Assembly (NCBI RefSeq): GCF_014645015.1
Contig: NZ_BMLC01000005.1
Coordinates: forward strand, 124,001 to 188,000
Reading direction: 5' to 3'
Length of the DNA: 64,000 nt
Source of the DNA: Salinibacterium xinjiangense
GTDB lineage: Bacteria > Actinomycetota > Actinomycetes > Actinomycetales > Microbacteriaceae
Numbering within the stretch: the stretch's first letter is position 1; every line of letters starts with the position of its first letter. The position numbers were made by a program, and so were the translations under genes. Positions 9,218 to 17,508 of the stretch are shown here, in pieces. Below the pieces are notes generated by a model. The model ran no database searches and was not told the origin of the DNA. It saw nothing but the letters and a program-made list of their open reading frames with translations.

Positions 9218-10339
9218 TCAGGCCACGCGCTGCGTGACTGTGTCCGCCAGATCGAGTAGTTGAGCACGAGCTGACGTGGCAAGCGGCGCATCCTGGATGG
9301 CCGCTCTGGCCAGGCCGACATTGTGTTCGATGATGCGCTCGACATGGTCGACGGCCCCGCAGTCGACCATGGCAGACCGGATCATCTCCACCTGACGTAC
9401 ATCCAGCTCCGGATCGCCGAGTAGGTCGTCCACGACGTTTCGAAGGTGAATGGGAAGCTTTGTCCGCGCGAGAGCAACAAGCACAGTGCGCTTGCCTTCA
9501 CGCAGGTCGTCCCCGGCCGGCTTTCCCGTGACCGTGGGATCCCCAAAGACGCCCAGCATGTCGTCGCGCAGCTGGTAGGCGACCCCGAGCGGGAGCCCGA
9601 AGGCTCGAAGCGCGGCGACCTGAGCCGAGGAAGCGCCCCCGAGTGCTGCACCTATCGCGAGTGGAGCCTCGACGCTGTACTTGGCAGACTTATAGACGAT
9701 CACCCTGTGAGCCCGGGGAAGCGCCTCGGCTTCCGGATAGGTAGCCCACGCGTTCTCCTCCAGGATGTCGAGATACTGCCCCGCGGTCACCTCGGTGCGC
9801 ATGGTGGCGAATTCGGTGCGGCCAGCGGCTCCGGCCGCTCGATCGTCGAGCATCGATGTGCCGCGATCGAATAGTTCATCGCTCCAGCCCAGGAGCAGGT
9901 CGCCGAGCAGCAGTCCCGATGAGCGACCGAAGGCGGCGGCATCCCCCCTGAAGCCACCGTCGCGATGGATCGACTCGAATCTTCGATGAGCTGACGGGGC
10001 GCCGCGGCGTGTGTCTGAGTTGTCCATGATGTCGTCGTGCACGAGCGCGGCCGCGTGAAAGACCTCGAGGGCAGACGCCGCGAGCACGATTCCCGGCAGG
10101 ACAGCCTCGGTCGTGGAGCGGGCGAGCGGATCGAATTCATCGACCGCCGAAGTCACGGATTGCCATCCCCAGTAGCAGAACAGGGCCCGAAACCTCTTCC
10201 CACCAGACAGGAACGACAGAGTCACATCCGTGAATTGCCCGAGTTCTGGCGCGATCGCCGCCAGTTCCACGGTGCGTTCGGATACAAACTCGTCGATTCT
10301 CAGTTGAACAAGGTCAACTAACCGCGTACTCTCAGCCAC
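9218..10339 (-). CDS. idsA: Polyprenyl (geranylgeranyl-type) diphosphate synthase
   Basis: This trans-isoprenyl diphosphate synthase elongates allylic diphosphates with isopentenyl diphosphate, feeding carotenoid, menaquinone or polyprenol synthesis. The first aspartate-rich motif DDIMD is at 102-106 and the second is YQLRDDMLGVFGD near 260. The substrate-binding GGKRFR is near 47. The length of 373 residues fits the IdsA group of Actinobacteria. Product length cannot be read reliably from sequence. The GTG start has a leaderless -10 box. Co-location with the kinase and the Rv2175c homologue parallels idsA2 in mycobacteria. Confidence 0.88.
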   Translation of the reverse strand: MAESTRLVDLVQLRIDEFVSERTVELAAIAPELGQFTDVTLSFLSGGKRFRALFCYWGWQSVTSAVDEFDPLARSTTEAVLPGIVLAASALEVFHAAALVHDDIMDNSDTRRGAPSAHRRFESIHRDGGFRGDAAAFGRSSGLLLGDLLLGWSDELFDRGTSMLDDRAAGAAGRTEFATMRTEVTAGQYLDILEENAWATYPEAEALPRAHRVIVYKSAKYSVEAPLAIGAALGGASSAQVAALRAFGLPLGVAYQLRDDMLGVFGDPTVTGKPAGDDLREGKRTVLVALARTKLPIHLRNVVDDLLGDPELDVRQVEMIRSAMVDCGAVDHVERIIEHNVGLARAAIQDAPLATSARAQLLDLADTVTQRVA

Positions 10340-10345
10340 CCGTCT

Positions 10346-10351
10346 AGCCTA
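10346..10351 (-). promoter_or_regulatory. -10 box of a leaderless promoter for the prenyl synthase
   Basis: On the minus strand TAGGCT ends 6 nt before the GTG at 10339, with no ribosome binding site between them. Confidence 0.45.
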
Positions 10352-10430
10352 GCCATCACGGCGGGCGTACTATTGACTCACCTGCGTTTAGTGGATTTCA
10401 CGCGCAGATCCCGAGAAATGAGGGGCCAGG

Positions 10431-10808
10431 ATGCCACTTTCCGAGCAGGAGCAGCGTCTCCTTGAGGAGATGGAGCGCAGTCTCTACCAAAATGATGCCG
10501 ACTTCGTCGCCACCGTCAATCCCAACCGGGGCAAGACCAACTACCGGGTCCTCGTCATCGGTGTGCTGATCGGTGTCGCAGGTGTGGCCACGCTTGTCGC
10601 CGGAGTAATCGTTCGACAGCCCATCATCGGGATACTGGGATTTGCCGTGATGTTCGCTGGCGTTCTCCTTATTTTTGCTCCGCCGCGCCGTGGTTCGGCG
10701 CAGATGCCACCAGCCCCCCCGACAGCGCCGAAGTCTCGCGGCGGCTCGACAAGCTTCATGTCGAATCTCAATGACCGTTGGGATAAACGCCAGGACGGCC
10801 GCGAGTAG
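10431..10808 (+). CDS. DUF3040 membrane protein
   Basis: This 125-residue protein has the DUF3040 N-terminal pattern MPLSEQEQRLLEEMERSLY. Two transmembrane helices follow at about 44-65 and 68-86, then a short basic tail. The family is confined to Actinobacteria, commonly lies just before mraZ, and has no established function. A purine-rich ribosome binding site (GAGGGG) lies 9-14 nt upstream of the ATG. A strong terminator follows, so it is a separate unit from the dcw operon. Confidence 0.85.
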   Translation: MPLSEQEQRLLEEMERSLYQNDADFVATVNPNRGKTNYRVLVIGVLIGVAGVATLVAGVIVRQPIIGILGFAVMFAGVLLIFAPPRRGSAQMPPAPPTAPKSRGGSTSFMSNLNDRWDKRQDGRE

Positions 10809-10845
10809 TTTCGCGACCTCTCGGGTCGAGAGCAGAGTAGGAACA

Positions 10846-10873
10846 GGGTCAGCCTTCGGGCTGGCCCTTTTTT
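10846..10873 (+). terminator. Intrinsic terminator after the DUF3040 gene
   Basis: A 9-bp stem (10846-10854 with 10859-10867, one G-T pair) closes a TTCG tetraloop and is followed directly by six T residues. This is a textbook rho-independent terminator separating the DUF3040 gene from the mraZ promoter region. Confidence 0.9.
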
Positions 10874-10923
10874 GTACCCAAAGGGACTTCTATTCGAGCA
10901 TGGAGCTAGATTTTCCTCCACTT

Positions 10924-10952
10924 TTGATTCACCTGTATTTGCGGGAAATATT
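10924..10952 (+). promoter_or_regulatory. Candidate promoter of the mraZ/dcw operon
   Basis: TTGATT (10924-10929) and AATATT (10947-10952) are separated by 17 bp in an unusually AT-rich patch. If used, transcription would start near 10960 and the transcript leader would contain the GTGGAG repeats. Confidence 0.35.
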
Positions 10953-10981
10953 CGATATTTATCGTCCTGATTTGGTTGTTT

Positions 10982-11020
10982 TATGGAGTTTGTGGAGCAA
11001 AGTGGAGTAAAGTGGAGTAA
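10982..11020 (+). promoter_or_regulatory. MraZ box array (GTGGAG repeats)
   Basis: Four GGAG-centred units occur with an exact 10-bp period: TATGGAGTT, GTGGAGCAA, GTGGAGTAA and GTGGAGTAA. This resembles the tandem operators at which MraZ binds upstream of its own gene, one unit per helical turn. They end 36 nt before the mraZ start. Autoregulation of the dcw operon by MraZ is the expected role. Confidence 0.8.
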
Positions 11021-11056
11021 ACCTGAATCCGGGCCGGAGAATGAGGGGAGGCTGCC

Positions 11057-11488
11057 GTGTTCCTAGGCACCTATGCCCCCAAGCTGGACGATAAGGGCCG
11101 GGTCATCTTGCCCGCGAAATTCCGCGACGAACTGTCGTCGGGCATGGTCGTCACTCGCGGCCAGGAGCGGTGCCTCTACGTTTTCAGTCAGCGCGAGTTC
11201 GAGAACATTCAGGTCAAGGTGCGACAGGCATCTCTGACGAGCAAGCAGAATCGTGATTTCCTGCGGCTTTTTCTCTCGGGCGCAAACCAGGAGATCCCCG
11301 ACAGCCAGAACCGCGTGACCATTCCTGCGAACCTGCGTGAGTACGCGGGGCTGGGGCGGGAGCTGACCGTCATCGGCGCGGGAGATCGCGCCGAGATCTG
11401 GAACACCGAGGCCTGGAACGCCTACTACGAGAGCGCCGAAGCCGACTTCGCCAATACGACGGAGGAGGTGATCCCGGGTCTCTTCTGA
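11057..11488 (+). CDS. mraZ: Transcriptional regulator and division protein MraZ
   Basis: This is the first gene of the division and cell wall cluster. The 143-residue protein has two AbrB-like SpoVT/MraZ halves: the N-terminal [18 protein letters not shown] and a second copy with [19 protein letters not shown]. It forms a ring-shaped oligomer that binds repeated boxes upstream of itself; such repeats are present at 10982-11020. It starts at GTG preceded by GGGGAGG. rsmH follows about 125 nt downstream (or 77 nt with the longer rsmH start). Confidence 0.95.
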   Translation: MFLGTYAPKLDDKGRVILPAKFRDELSSGMVVTRGQERCLYVFSQREFENIQVKVRQASLTSKQNRDFLRLFLSGANQEIPDSQNRVTIPANLREYAGLGRELTVIGAGDRAEIWNTEAWNAYYESAEADFANTTEEVIPGLF

Positions 11489-11613
11489 TTCCTGTTCTCA
11501 CACTCGTTGACGCTGACTCCCAGCCGTACGCCCTGGCTTTCTTCCCCGATGCCAGGTCGCACCGGATGGGGATCAGCGTCAACGATGAAGTCCTTCGAAT
11601 CTCCCGGATCAAC

Positions 11614-12567
11614 ATGGCTGACAACACCATCCACACCCCGGTCATGCTCGAACGCACCATCGAGCTCCTGGCTCCTGCCCTCGAGCGTGATGGAGCTGTG
11701 CTCGTCGACGCAACGTTGGGGATGGCGGGCCACGCCGAGTCGTTTCTCGAGCGGTTTCCACGCATCACCCTCGTCGGAATCGACAGGGACCAGGATGCGC
11801 TCACCATCGCGCGTCGCCGGCTTGAGCCGTTCGCAGGGCGGGTTCACTTCGTGCATGCCGTGTACGACGAGTTCGGCCGGGCACTGGCTGGACTCGGAAT
11901 CCCGAAGGCCTCGGGAATCCTGTTCGACCTCGGTGTCTCGTCGCTCCAACTCGATCGGGTCGAGCGCGGGTTCTCCTACTCCAAGGATGCTCCGCTGGAT
12001 ATGCGGATGGACGCATCGAGCGAGCGCACGGCCGCACAGATCCTGGCGACCTACAGCGAAGAGGAACTGCGTCGCATCTTCTACCAGTACGGCGACGAGA
12101 AGCTCGCCCCACGGTTCGCGAGCCGAATTGTGCAGCGTCGCGTTGACAAGCCCCTTGAAACCTCGGCCGAGCTGGTTGAGCTCGTCATCGCCGCCACCCC
12201 CGCCGCCGCCCAGCGCGCCGGTCACCCCGCGAAGCGGGTATTCCAGGCGTTGCGCATCGAGGTCAACCAGGAGTTGGCTGTGCTCGAACGCGCGATCCCG
12301 GCAGCGGTCGACTCCCTCGAGGTCGGTGGCCGCATGGTCGTGCTTTCGTACCAGTCGCTGGAAGATCGCATCGTCAAACGCGTGGTGCAGGCTCGGTCGG
12401 CCTCGACGGCTCCACGAGGACTTCCCGTCGAACTGCCCGAGCACCGCCCAGAACTCAAGCTTCTCGTCCGCGGGGCGGAGCTTGCGACCGACGAAGAGAA
12501 GTCGCGCAATCCACGCGCCACTCCTGTACGGCTCAGAGCCGTCGAGAAACTTAGGGAAATAGCATGA
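11614..12567 (+). CDS. rsmH: 16S rRNA (cytosine1402-N4)-methyltransferase
   Basis: It methylates N4 of C1402 in the ribosomal decoding centre using S-adenosylmethionine. The family opening HTPVML lies at the N-terminus, followed by the SAM-binding DATLGMAGH and GIDRD. The frame also allows an ATG at 11566 (333 residues), but family members usually begin a few residues before HTPV, so ATG 11614 (317 residues) is preferred. Neither start has a clear ribosome binding site. The stop overlaps the ftsL start (ATGA), indicating translational coupling. Confidence 0.9.
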   Translation: MADNTIHTPVMLERTIELLAPALERDGAVLVDATLGMAGHAESFLERFPRITLVGIDRDQDALTIARRRLEPFAGRVHFVHAVYDEFGRALAGLGIPKASGILFDLGVSSLQLDRVERGFSYSKDAPLDMRMDASSERTAAQILATYSEEELRRIFYQYGDEKLAPRFASRIVQRRVDKPLETSAELVELVIAATPAAAQRAGHPAKRVFQALRIEVNQELAVLERAIPAAVDSLEVGGRMVVLSYQSLEDRIVKRVVQARSASTAPRGLPVELPEHRPELKLLVRGAELATDEEKSRNPRATPVRLRAVEKLREIA

Positions 12568-13142
12568 GCGGCACAGCTGCGTACGCCCGACCGCTTGTCG
12601 CTCCGGCCCCGTCGCCCCATCGTCACATTGAGATCGTCACCACGCGTGAACAGCGCAGGGCCCGCCCGAAGCTGGCCTACGCGGTGGTCACTATCATGAG
12701 TCTTTTCGCGATCTTCGCGGCCCAGCTGTTGCTGAGTATCGTCGTCTCCGATGGTGCGTTCCAGATCGAGGCTTTGCAGCAGGAACAGAAGGAACTGCTG
12801 CGTACGCAGGATGCACTCAGCGAGAACCTGAACCTCTATGGCTCGACGCAAAACCTCGCGACGCAGGCGGCCCACCTGGGGATGGTGCCGAATCCAGCGC
12901 CGCTGACGCTGAACATGGACACCGGCGCAGTCTACGGCTCACCCGGGACAGCCGACCCGATGGGATGCGGCGGTAGCTGTAACCTCATCACGAATTCGCT
13001 GCTAGCCGGGATGCCCCTGGTGAACGCCACGGGGGCGACAACAGGAAACGCCGTGGCACCTGTCGTGGCACCAGCCGCCGCATCGCAGACTGGTGATGCA
13101 CCGCCGGCCACGAACGCGCTTCCGGCGCCGGTGACCCGTTGA
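12564..13142 (+). CDS. ftsL: FtsL-like division protein
   Basis: This is a single-pass divisome protein between rsmH and ftsI, the standard ftsL slot. A basic N-terminal tail is followed by one transmembrane helix (about 42-62) and a short coiled-coil-like segment with leucine/glutamine heptads (about 68-100). The C-terminal 70 residues are low-complexity, Ala/Pro/Thr-rich and poorly conserved. FtsL normally pairs with FtsB and FtsQ to activate FtsW-FtsI. Assignment rests mainly on topology and synteny because FtsL sequences diverge widely. It overlaps rsmH by 4 nt. Confidence 0.8.
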   Translation: MSGTAAYARPLVAPAPSPHRHIEIVTTREQRRARPKLAYAVVTIMSLFAIFAAQLLLSIVVSDGAFQIEALQQEQKELLRTQDALSENLNLYGSTQNLATQAAHLGMVPNPAPLTLNMDTGAVYGSPGTADPMGCGGSCNLITNSLLAGMPLVNATGATTGNAVAPVVAPAAASQTGDAPPATNALPAPVTR

Positions 13143-13173
13143 TTCTGACCCGTTGATCCTGACCCGCCGAACC
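13132..13173 (+). repeat. Three 14-bp direct repeats at the ftsL stop
   Basis: TGACCCGTTGATTC, TGACCCGTTGATCC and TGACCCGCCGAACC follow each other without gaps. The ftsL stop codon lies inside the first unit. The array fills most of the ftsL-ftsI spacer. Confidence 0.85.
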
Positions 13174-13189
13174 TGAGGATGCGCACGAC

Positions 13190-14923
13190 ATGAGAACACG
13201 CAGCGGCCGCGCCAGGATTTCGCTCGCTGTGCTTATCGTCTTCGCGATCGTCAGTGTCTTCGTCGTTCGGCTGGTGGATATCCAGGTGGTTCGAGCTGAC
13301 GAGTTCAATGCGGCATCCCTCGACAAGCGGGGTAAGACGATCACGACCTATGGCGTGCGCGGCGACATTATCGACGCGAACGGTGCCGTCCTCGCCGACA
13401 GTGTGCTGCGATACGACATCACTGCATCGCCGAGGGTCGCCCTCCTGCCACAGAATGCCGCGGTGTCGGTTCCAGCCCAACTTGCGGAGATCGCCGCCAT
13501 TACCAAACAGGACCCGGCCGCGATGTACGCCGAGATCCTGGCCGATCCCACCTCCGACTTCATGTATCTCGTCAAGGGCGTCACGCTCGACGTGTTCGAG
13601 CAGATCGATGCGCTCGACGTTTCGTGGATCTACCCTGAGCGAAAGTCCGCCCGAAGCTACCCGAACGGGGAGATCGCCGGGAACCTCGTCGGATTCATCG
13701 GAACGGATGGTCCGCAGGCCGGCCTCGAGTTGAGCCAGGACGAGTGCCTCGCGAGCGACAACGGTTCGGTGACGTACGAGAAGGGTGAAGACGGAACCGC
13801 CCTTCCTGGCAGCGAGGTCGTGACGCAACAGAGCAAGAACGGTGGAACGCTGCGGTTGACCATCGATCGTGACCTCCAGTTCTACGTGCAGCAGCGCATG
13901 GAGCAGACAGCGCTCGAGCTCGGTGCGACCTGGGCGACGGCGGTCGTCATCCGCGTCGCCGATGGCCATCTGATGTCTGTCGCGGACTGGCCCACGCTCG
14001 ATCCGAACAACGTCGACGACGCACCGCGTGAAGCCCTGGGTTCGCGGGCCTTCAGCACGCCGTACGAGCCGGGATCCACGATGAAGGCCCTGACCGCGGC
14101 ATCCCTCGTTGATTCGGGCGCGGTCAGCCCGGGGGATGGCGTGGTCGTGCCCTACTCGCTCGAGCAGCCCGACGGCAGCTCAATCCACGACGCGTTCTAC
14201 CACGACACCGTGAATCTCACCCTCGCGGGAGCTTTGGTCGAGTCATCCAACGTCGCTGTCGCACAGTTCACCGACAGGTTGCCAGCGCCGAAACGCCATG
14301 ACTACATGGCTGCCTTCGGCCTCGGGCAGTACACGGAGGTGAATTTCAACGGTGAATCCGCTGGCCAGCTCCCCGACGCCGACCAATGGTTCGGGCGCAC
14401 GAACTATGCGGTGCAGTACGGCCAGGGGATGAGTGCCACCTCGGTCCAGATGGCCAGTATCTTCCAGACCATCGGTAATAAGGGCGTCAGGATGCCCGTG
14501 ACCCTCGTCGAGGGCTGCGAGCACTCCGACGGCACGAACACCGGGGTTTCGACTACCGGTGGCAGGCAGGTGCTGTCCGAGTCGGCGGCAGGGCAGACCG
14601 TGGCGATGATGGAGCAGGTGGCGAACAAGAGCGGCTCCGCCCCGAGGCTGCAGATTCCCGGCTACCGTACGGCGGTCAAAAGTGGGACCGCGGAGGTAGC
14701 GGTCGACGGCGGGTATTCGGATAATAACGTCGTGATCTCCTACGCAGGAGTAGCCCCGGCAGACGATCCGCAGTACGCCGTCGTCGTGACTGCTGGCATC
14801 CCCGATAGGGTGTTCTCGGGACTCATCGCCCCGACCTGGCGCGATGTCATGGCCCAGACCCTCACCACTTTCCGGGTGCCGCCGTCAACATCTCCGGCTC
14901 CTGACTTGCCCGTGAACTGGTGA
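13190..14923 (+). CDS. ftsI: Peptidoglycan D,D-transpeptidase FtsI (PBP3-type)
   Basis: This septal class B penicillin-binding protein cross-links peptidoglycan under FtsW control. An N-terminal transmembrane anchor (about 10-30) is followed by the pedestal domain with VRGDIIDANG. The transpeptidase active-site motifs are all present: SXXK as GSTMK near 300, SXN as SSN near 350, and KSGT near 500. The length of 577 residues is normal. It lies downstream of ftsL; the next gene is murF rather than the usual murE. Confidence 0.94.
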   Translation: MRTRSGRARISLAVLIVFAIVSVFVVRLVDIQVVRADEFNAASLDKRGKTITTYGVRGDIIDANGAVLADSVLRYDITASPRVALLPQNAAVSVPAQLAEIAAITKQDPAAMYAEILADPTSDFMYLVKGVTLDVFEQIDALDVSWIYPERKSARSYPNGEIAGNLVGFIGTDGPQAGLELSQDECLASDNGSVTYEKGEDGTALPGSEVVTQQSKNGGTLRLTIDRDLQFYVQQRMEQTALELGATWATAVVIRVADGHLMSVADWPTLDPNNVDDAPREALGSRAFSTPYEPGSTMKALTAASLVDSGAVSPGDGVVVPYSLEQPDGSSIHDAFYHDTVNLTLAGALVESSNVAVAQFTDRLPAPKRHDYMAAFGLGQYTEVNFNGESAGQLPDADQWFGRTNYAVQYGQGMSATSVQMASIFQTIGNKGVRMPVTLVEGCEHSDGTNTGVSTTGGRQVLSESAAGQTVAMMEQVANKSGSAPRLQIPGYRTAVKSGTAEVAVDGGYSDNNVVISYAGVAPADDPQYAVVVTAGIPDRVFSGLIAPTWRDVMAQTLTTFRVPPSTSPAPDLPVNW

Positions 14924-15008
14924 AGCCACCGAAATCCGACGGCCAGGAGCAACAGCCAGCGATGTACCGAACGAAGATCAGTAACCACAGCGACATGATG
15001 GTTGTTCG

Positions 15009-16412
15009 ATGATCGATCTGCGAATCGACGAGATCGTGGAGGCGGTCGGTGGCGCGCTCGTGGGAACCCCGGATTGCGGGTTGCTCGTGGTCGGTGGCGA
15101 CGTTCACACCGACTCGCGGAAGGTTGTGCCCGGGTCTATTTTCTTCGCACTGCCCGGCGAGCTCACTGACGGTCACCTTTTCGTCCAGGCAGCCGTGGAT
15201 GCCGGAGCAGCTCTTCTCGTCGTCGAGCGGGAGCAGCCGGTTTCTGTGCCCCAGATCGTTGTGGCCGACGGGTTGCTGGCACTCTCGTCCCTCGCGAGGG
15301 TCGTGGTGTCCCGGGTGAGGTCCAGCGGCGACCTGAAGGTCGTCGCTGTCACAGGATCCAATGGCAAGACGACCACGAAGAATATGCTCTGGGCGATTCT
15401 CGCTGACCAGGGCAGCACCGTCGCGCCGCTTGGCTCATTCAACAACGAGGTGGGGGCTCCCATTTCGATGCTCGGCATCACTGAATCGACTCGTTTTCTC
15501 GTTGTCGAGATGGGCGCTGATGCCATCGGCGACATCACCAAGCTCGTTTCGATCGCGAAACCCGACGTCGGCATCGTGTTGACCGTGGGGCTCGCTCACG
15601 TCGGCAAGTTCGGCAGTCCCGAGGTGACCCAGCTGGCGAAGTCCGAGATGGTCCGCGACCTCCCCCCGACCTCGTTTGCCGTACTCAACGCTGATGACGG
15701 TCGAGTCAGCCGCATGGCTGAGCTCACCTCGGCGCAGCTGTGCTGGTTTGGGTTGGATGCCTCCGCAGACGTCAGGGCGATAGATGTGGACACGACCGTG
15801 GACGGCACGTCGTTCACTCTTCTCGTCGACGGTTACTCCCACTCGGTGCAGTTGCGCATCCTGGGGGAGCATCACGTGACGAACGCCCTCGCGGCCATCG
15901 CGGCGACGCGCGCGCTGGGAATCGATGTCGCGGCCGCGGTTCGCGCACTCGAGACCATGACCAGAGCCGAGCGATGGCGTATGGAGGTCATGGAGAATCC
16001 TGATGGGGTCGTCATCATCAACGATGCCTATAACGCGAGTCCGGACTCCATGGCGGCAGCGTTGAAGACTCTTGCCCAGGTCACGGGGCCCGAGCGTCGC
16101 TCGTTCGCCGTGCTGGGTGAGATGGCGGAGCTGGGCGATTACGCCAACGAAGAGCATGATCGCATGGGCCGTCTCGCCGTGCGTCTGAACGTGAAGCAGT
16201 TGGTGGTCGTCGGTCATAACGCTCGCCATATTCATAATGCCGCCGGCCTCGAGGGGTCGTGGGATGGCGAGTCGATTCTCGTCGACACGGTCGACGAGGC
16301 CTACGACGTGCTGCATGGCAGGCTGCGCAAGGGTGACGTCGTGCTGGTGAAATCATCCAATTCCGCTGGCCTGCGCTTTTTGGGTGACAGGCTGGCCGGG
16401 ATCACCACGTGA
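15009..16412 (+). CDS. murF: UDP-MurNAc-tripeptide--D-alanyl-D-alanine ligase
   Basis: It adds D-Ala-D-Ala to the UDP-MurNAc-tripeptide, completing the cytoplasmic precursor. The ATP-binding signature [12 protein letters not shown] lies at about 115-126. The N-terminal UDP-binding, central ATPase and C-terminal Mur ligase domains are all present in 467 residues. The N-terminal domain is of MurF type and does not indicate MurE. The gene overlaps mraY by 4 nt (GTGA). In this cluster it directly follows ftsI after an 85-nt gap in which I see no feature. Confidence 0.93.
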   Translation: MIDLRIDEIVEAVGGALVGTPDCGLLVVGGDVHTDSRKVVPGSIFFALPGELTDGHLFVQAAVDAGAALLVVEREQPVSVPQIVVADGLLALSSLARVVVSRVRSSGDLKVVAVTGSNGKTTTKNMLWAILADQGSTVAPLGSFNNEVGAPISMLGITESTRFLVVEMGADAIGDITKLVSIAKPDVGIVLTVGLAHVGKFGSPEVTQLAKSEMVRDLPPTSFAVLNADDGRVSRMAELTSAQLCWFGLDASADVRAIDVDTTVDGTSFTLLVDGYSHSVQLRILGEHHVTNALAAIAATRALGIDVAAAVRALETMTRAERWRMEVMENPDGVVIINDAYNASPDSMAAALKTLAQVTGPERRSFAVLGEMAELGDYANEEHDRMGRLAVRLNVKQLVVVGHNARHIHNAAGLEGSWDGESILVDTVDEAYDVLHGRLRKGDVVLVKSSNSAGLRFLGDRLAGITT

Positions 16413-17506
16413 TCGCCCTTCTCGTGGCCGGCGGAACCGGACTGGTCTTCACCCTCTTCCTGACGCCACTGTTCATCAAGCTCTTCAACCGGCTCAAGTG
16501 GGGCCAGTTCATCAGGGATGACGGTCCACAGACGCACCACACCAAGCGCGGCACGCCCACCATGGGTGGGATCATCTTCATCCTTGGGTCGATAGTCGGG
16601 TACGTCGTCGGACATATCGTGGGCAGGGTCGACATGACCCTCGTCGGCATGCTCGTGATCTTTCTGATGGTCGGTCTGGGCGCCGTCGGATTCGTCGACG
16701 ACTTTTTAAAGACGCGCAACCAGCGAAGCCTGGGGCTCGGTGGATGGTCCAAGGTGCTGGGCCAGGTGATTGTCGCGGGTATCTTCGCCGCGATTGCTCT
16801 CAATTTTCCTGACGAGAACAACCTGACCCCTGCATCCACGATGATCTCGGCCGTGCGGGATATCCCCTGGCTCGACTTCGCTACGTTTGGCGTGATCGGC
16901 GGTGGAATCGCGTTCGCGCTGTGGTCGACGCTCATCATCGTGAGTGCGTCCAATGGCGTGAATGTCGCTGACGGGCTTGACGGTCTCGCTACCGGCGCGT
17001 CCATCTTCGCGCTGTCCGCGTACATCTTCATCGGCTTCTGGCAGAACAATCAGGCCTGTTACAGCACCAGCCTCCTCGACGAGAACCTCGCGTACTGCTA
17101 CAACGTGCGAGATCCACTCGATCTTGCCGTGATTGCGGCCGCGATCGTCGGAAGCCTTGTCGGATTCCTCTGGTACAACACATCTCCGGCGCAGATCTTC
17201 ATGGGCGACACGGGCTCACTGGGCCTGGGTGGAGCTCTGGCGGCGCTGGCGATCCTGACGCGCACCGAGCTTTTGCTCGTGCTGATCGGTGGCCTGTTCC
17301 TCGTGGTCACCGGTTCGGTCATCCTGCAGCGGGCTTACTTCAAGGTGACAAAGGGCAAACGCATCTTCCTGATGAGCCCGCTGCACCACCACTTCGAACT
17401 CAAGGGCTGGGCCGAGATCACCGTGGTGGTGAGGTTCTGGATCATCGCCTCGCTGTTCGTCGCCTCTGGCGTCGGCATCTTCTATCTCGAATGGGTCACT
17501 CGCTAG
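16409..17506 (+). CDS. mraY: Phospho-N-acetylmuramoyl-pentapeptide-transferase
   Basis: It transfers phospho-MurNAc-pentapeptide to undecaprenyl phosphate, making lipid I on the inner membrane face. The polytopic protein of 365 residues shows the family aspartate motif VDDFLKTRN (about 95-103), the block [13 protein letters not shown] and the histidine loop [12 protein letters not shown] near 325-335. The GTG start overlaps the murF stop. The next gene, murD, starts two bases after the mraY stop. Confidence 0.95.
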   Translation: MIALLVAGGTGLVFTLFLTPLFIKLFNRLKWGQFIRDDGPQTHHTKRGTPTMGGIIFILGSIVGYVVGHIVGRVDMTLVGMLVIFLMVGLGAVGFVDDFLKTRNQRSLGLGGWSKVLGQVIVAGIFAAIALNFPDENNLTPASTMISAVRDIPWLDFATFGVIGGGIAFALWSTLIIVSASNGVNVADGLDGLATGASIFALSAYIFIGFWQNNQACYSTSLLDENLAYCYNVRDPLDLAVIAAAIVGSLVGFLWYNTSPAQIFMGDTGSLGLGGALAALAILTRTELLLVLIGGLFLVVTGSVILQRAYFKVTKGKRIFLMSPLHHHFELKGWAEITVVVRFWIIASLFVASGVGIFYLEWVTR

Positions 17507-17508
17507 CC

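Noticed and set aside
14924-15008. A decayed murE between ftsI and murF
   Set aside because: Only 85 nt are available and no Mur ligase motif is recognisable in any frame, so there is no visible remnant.
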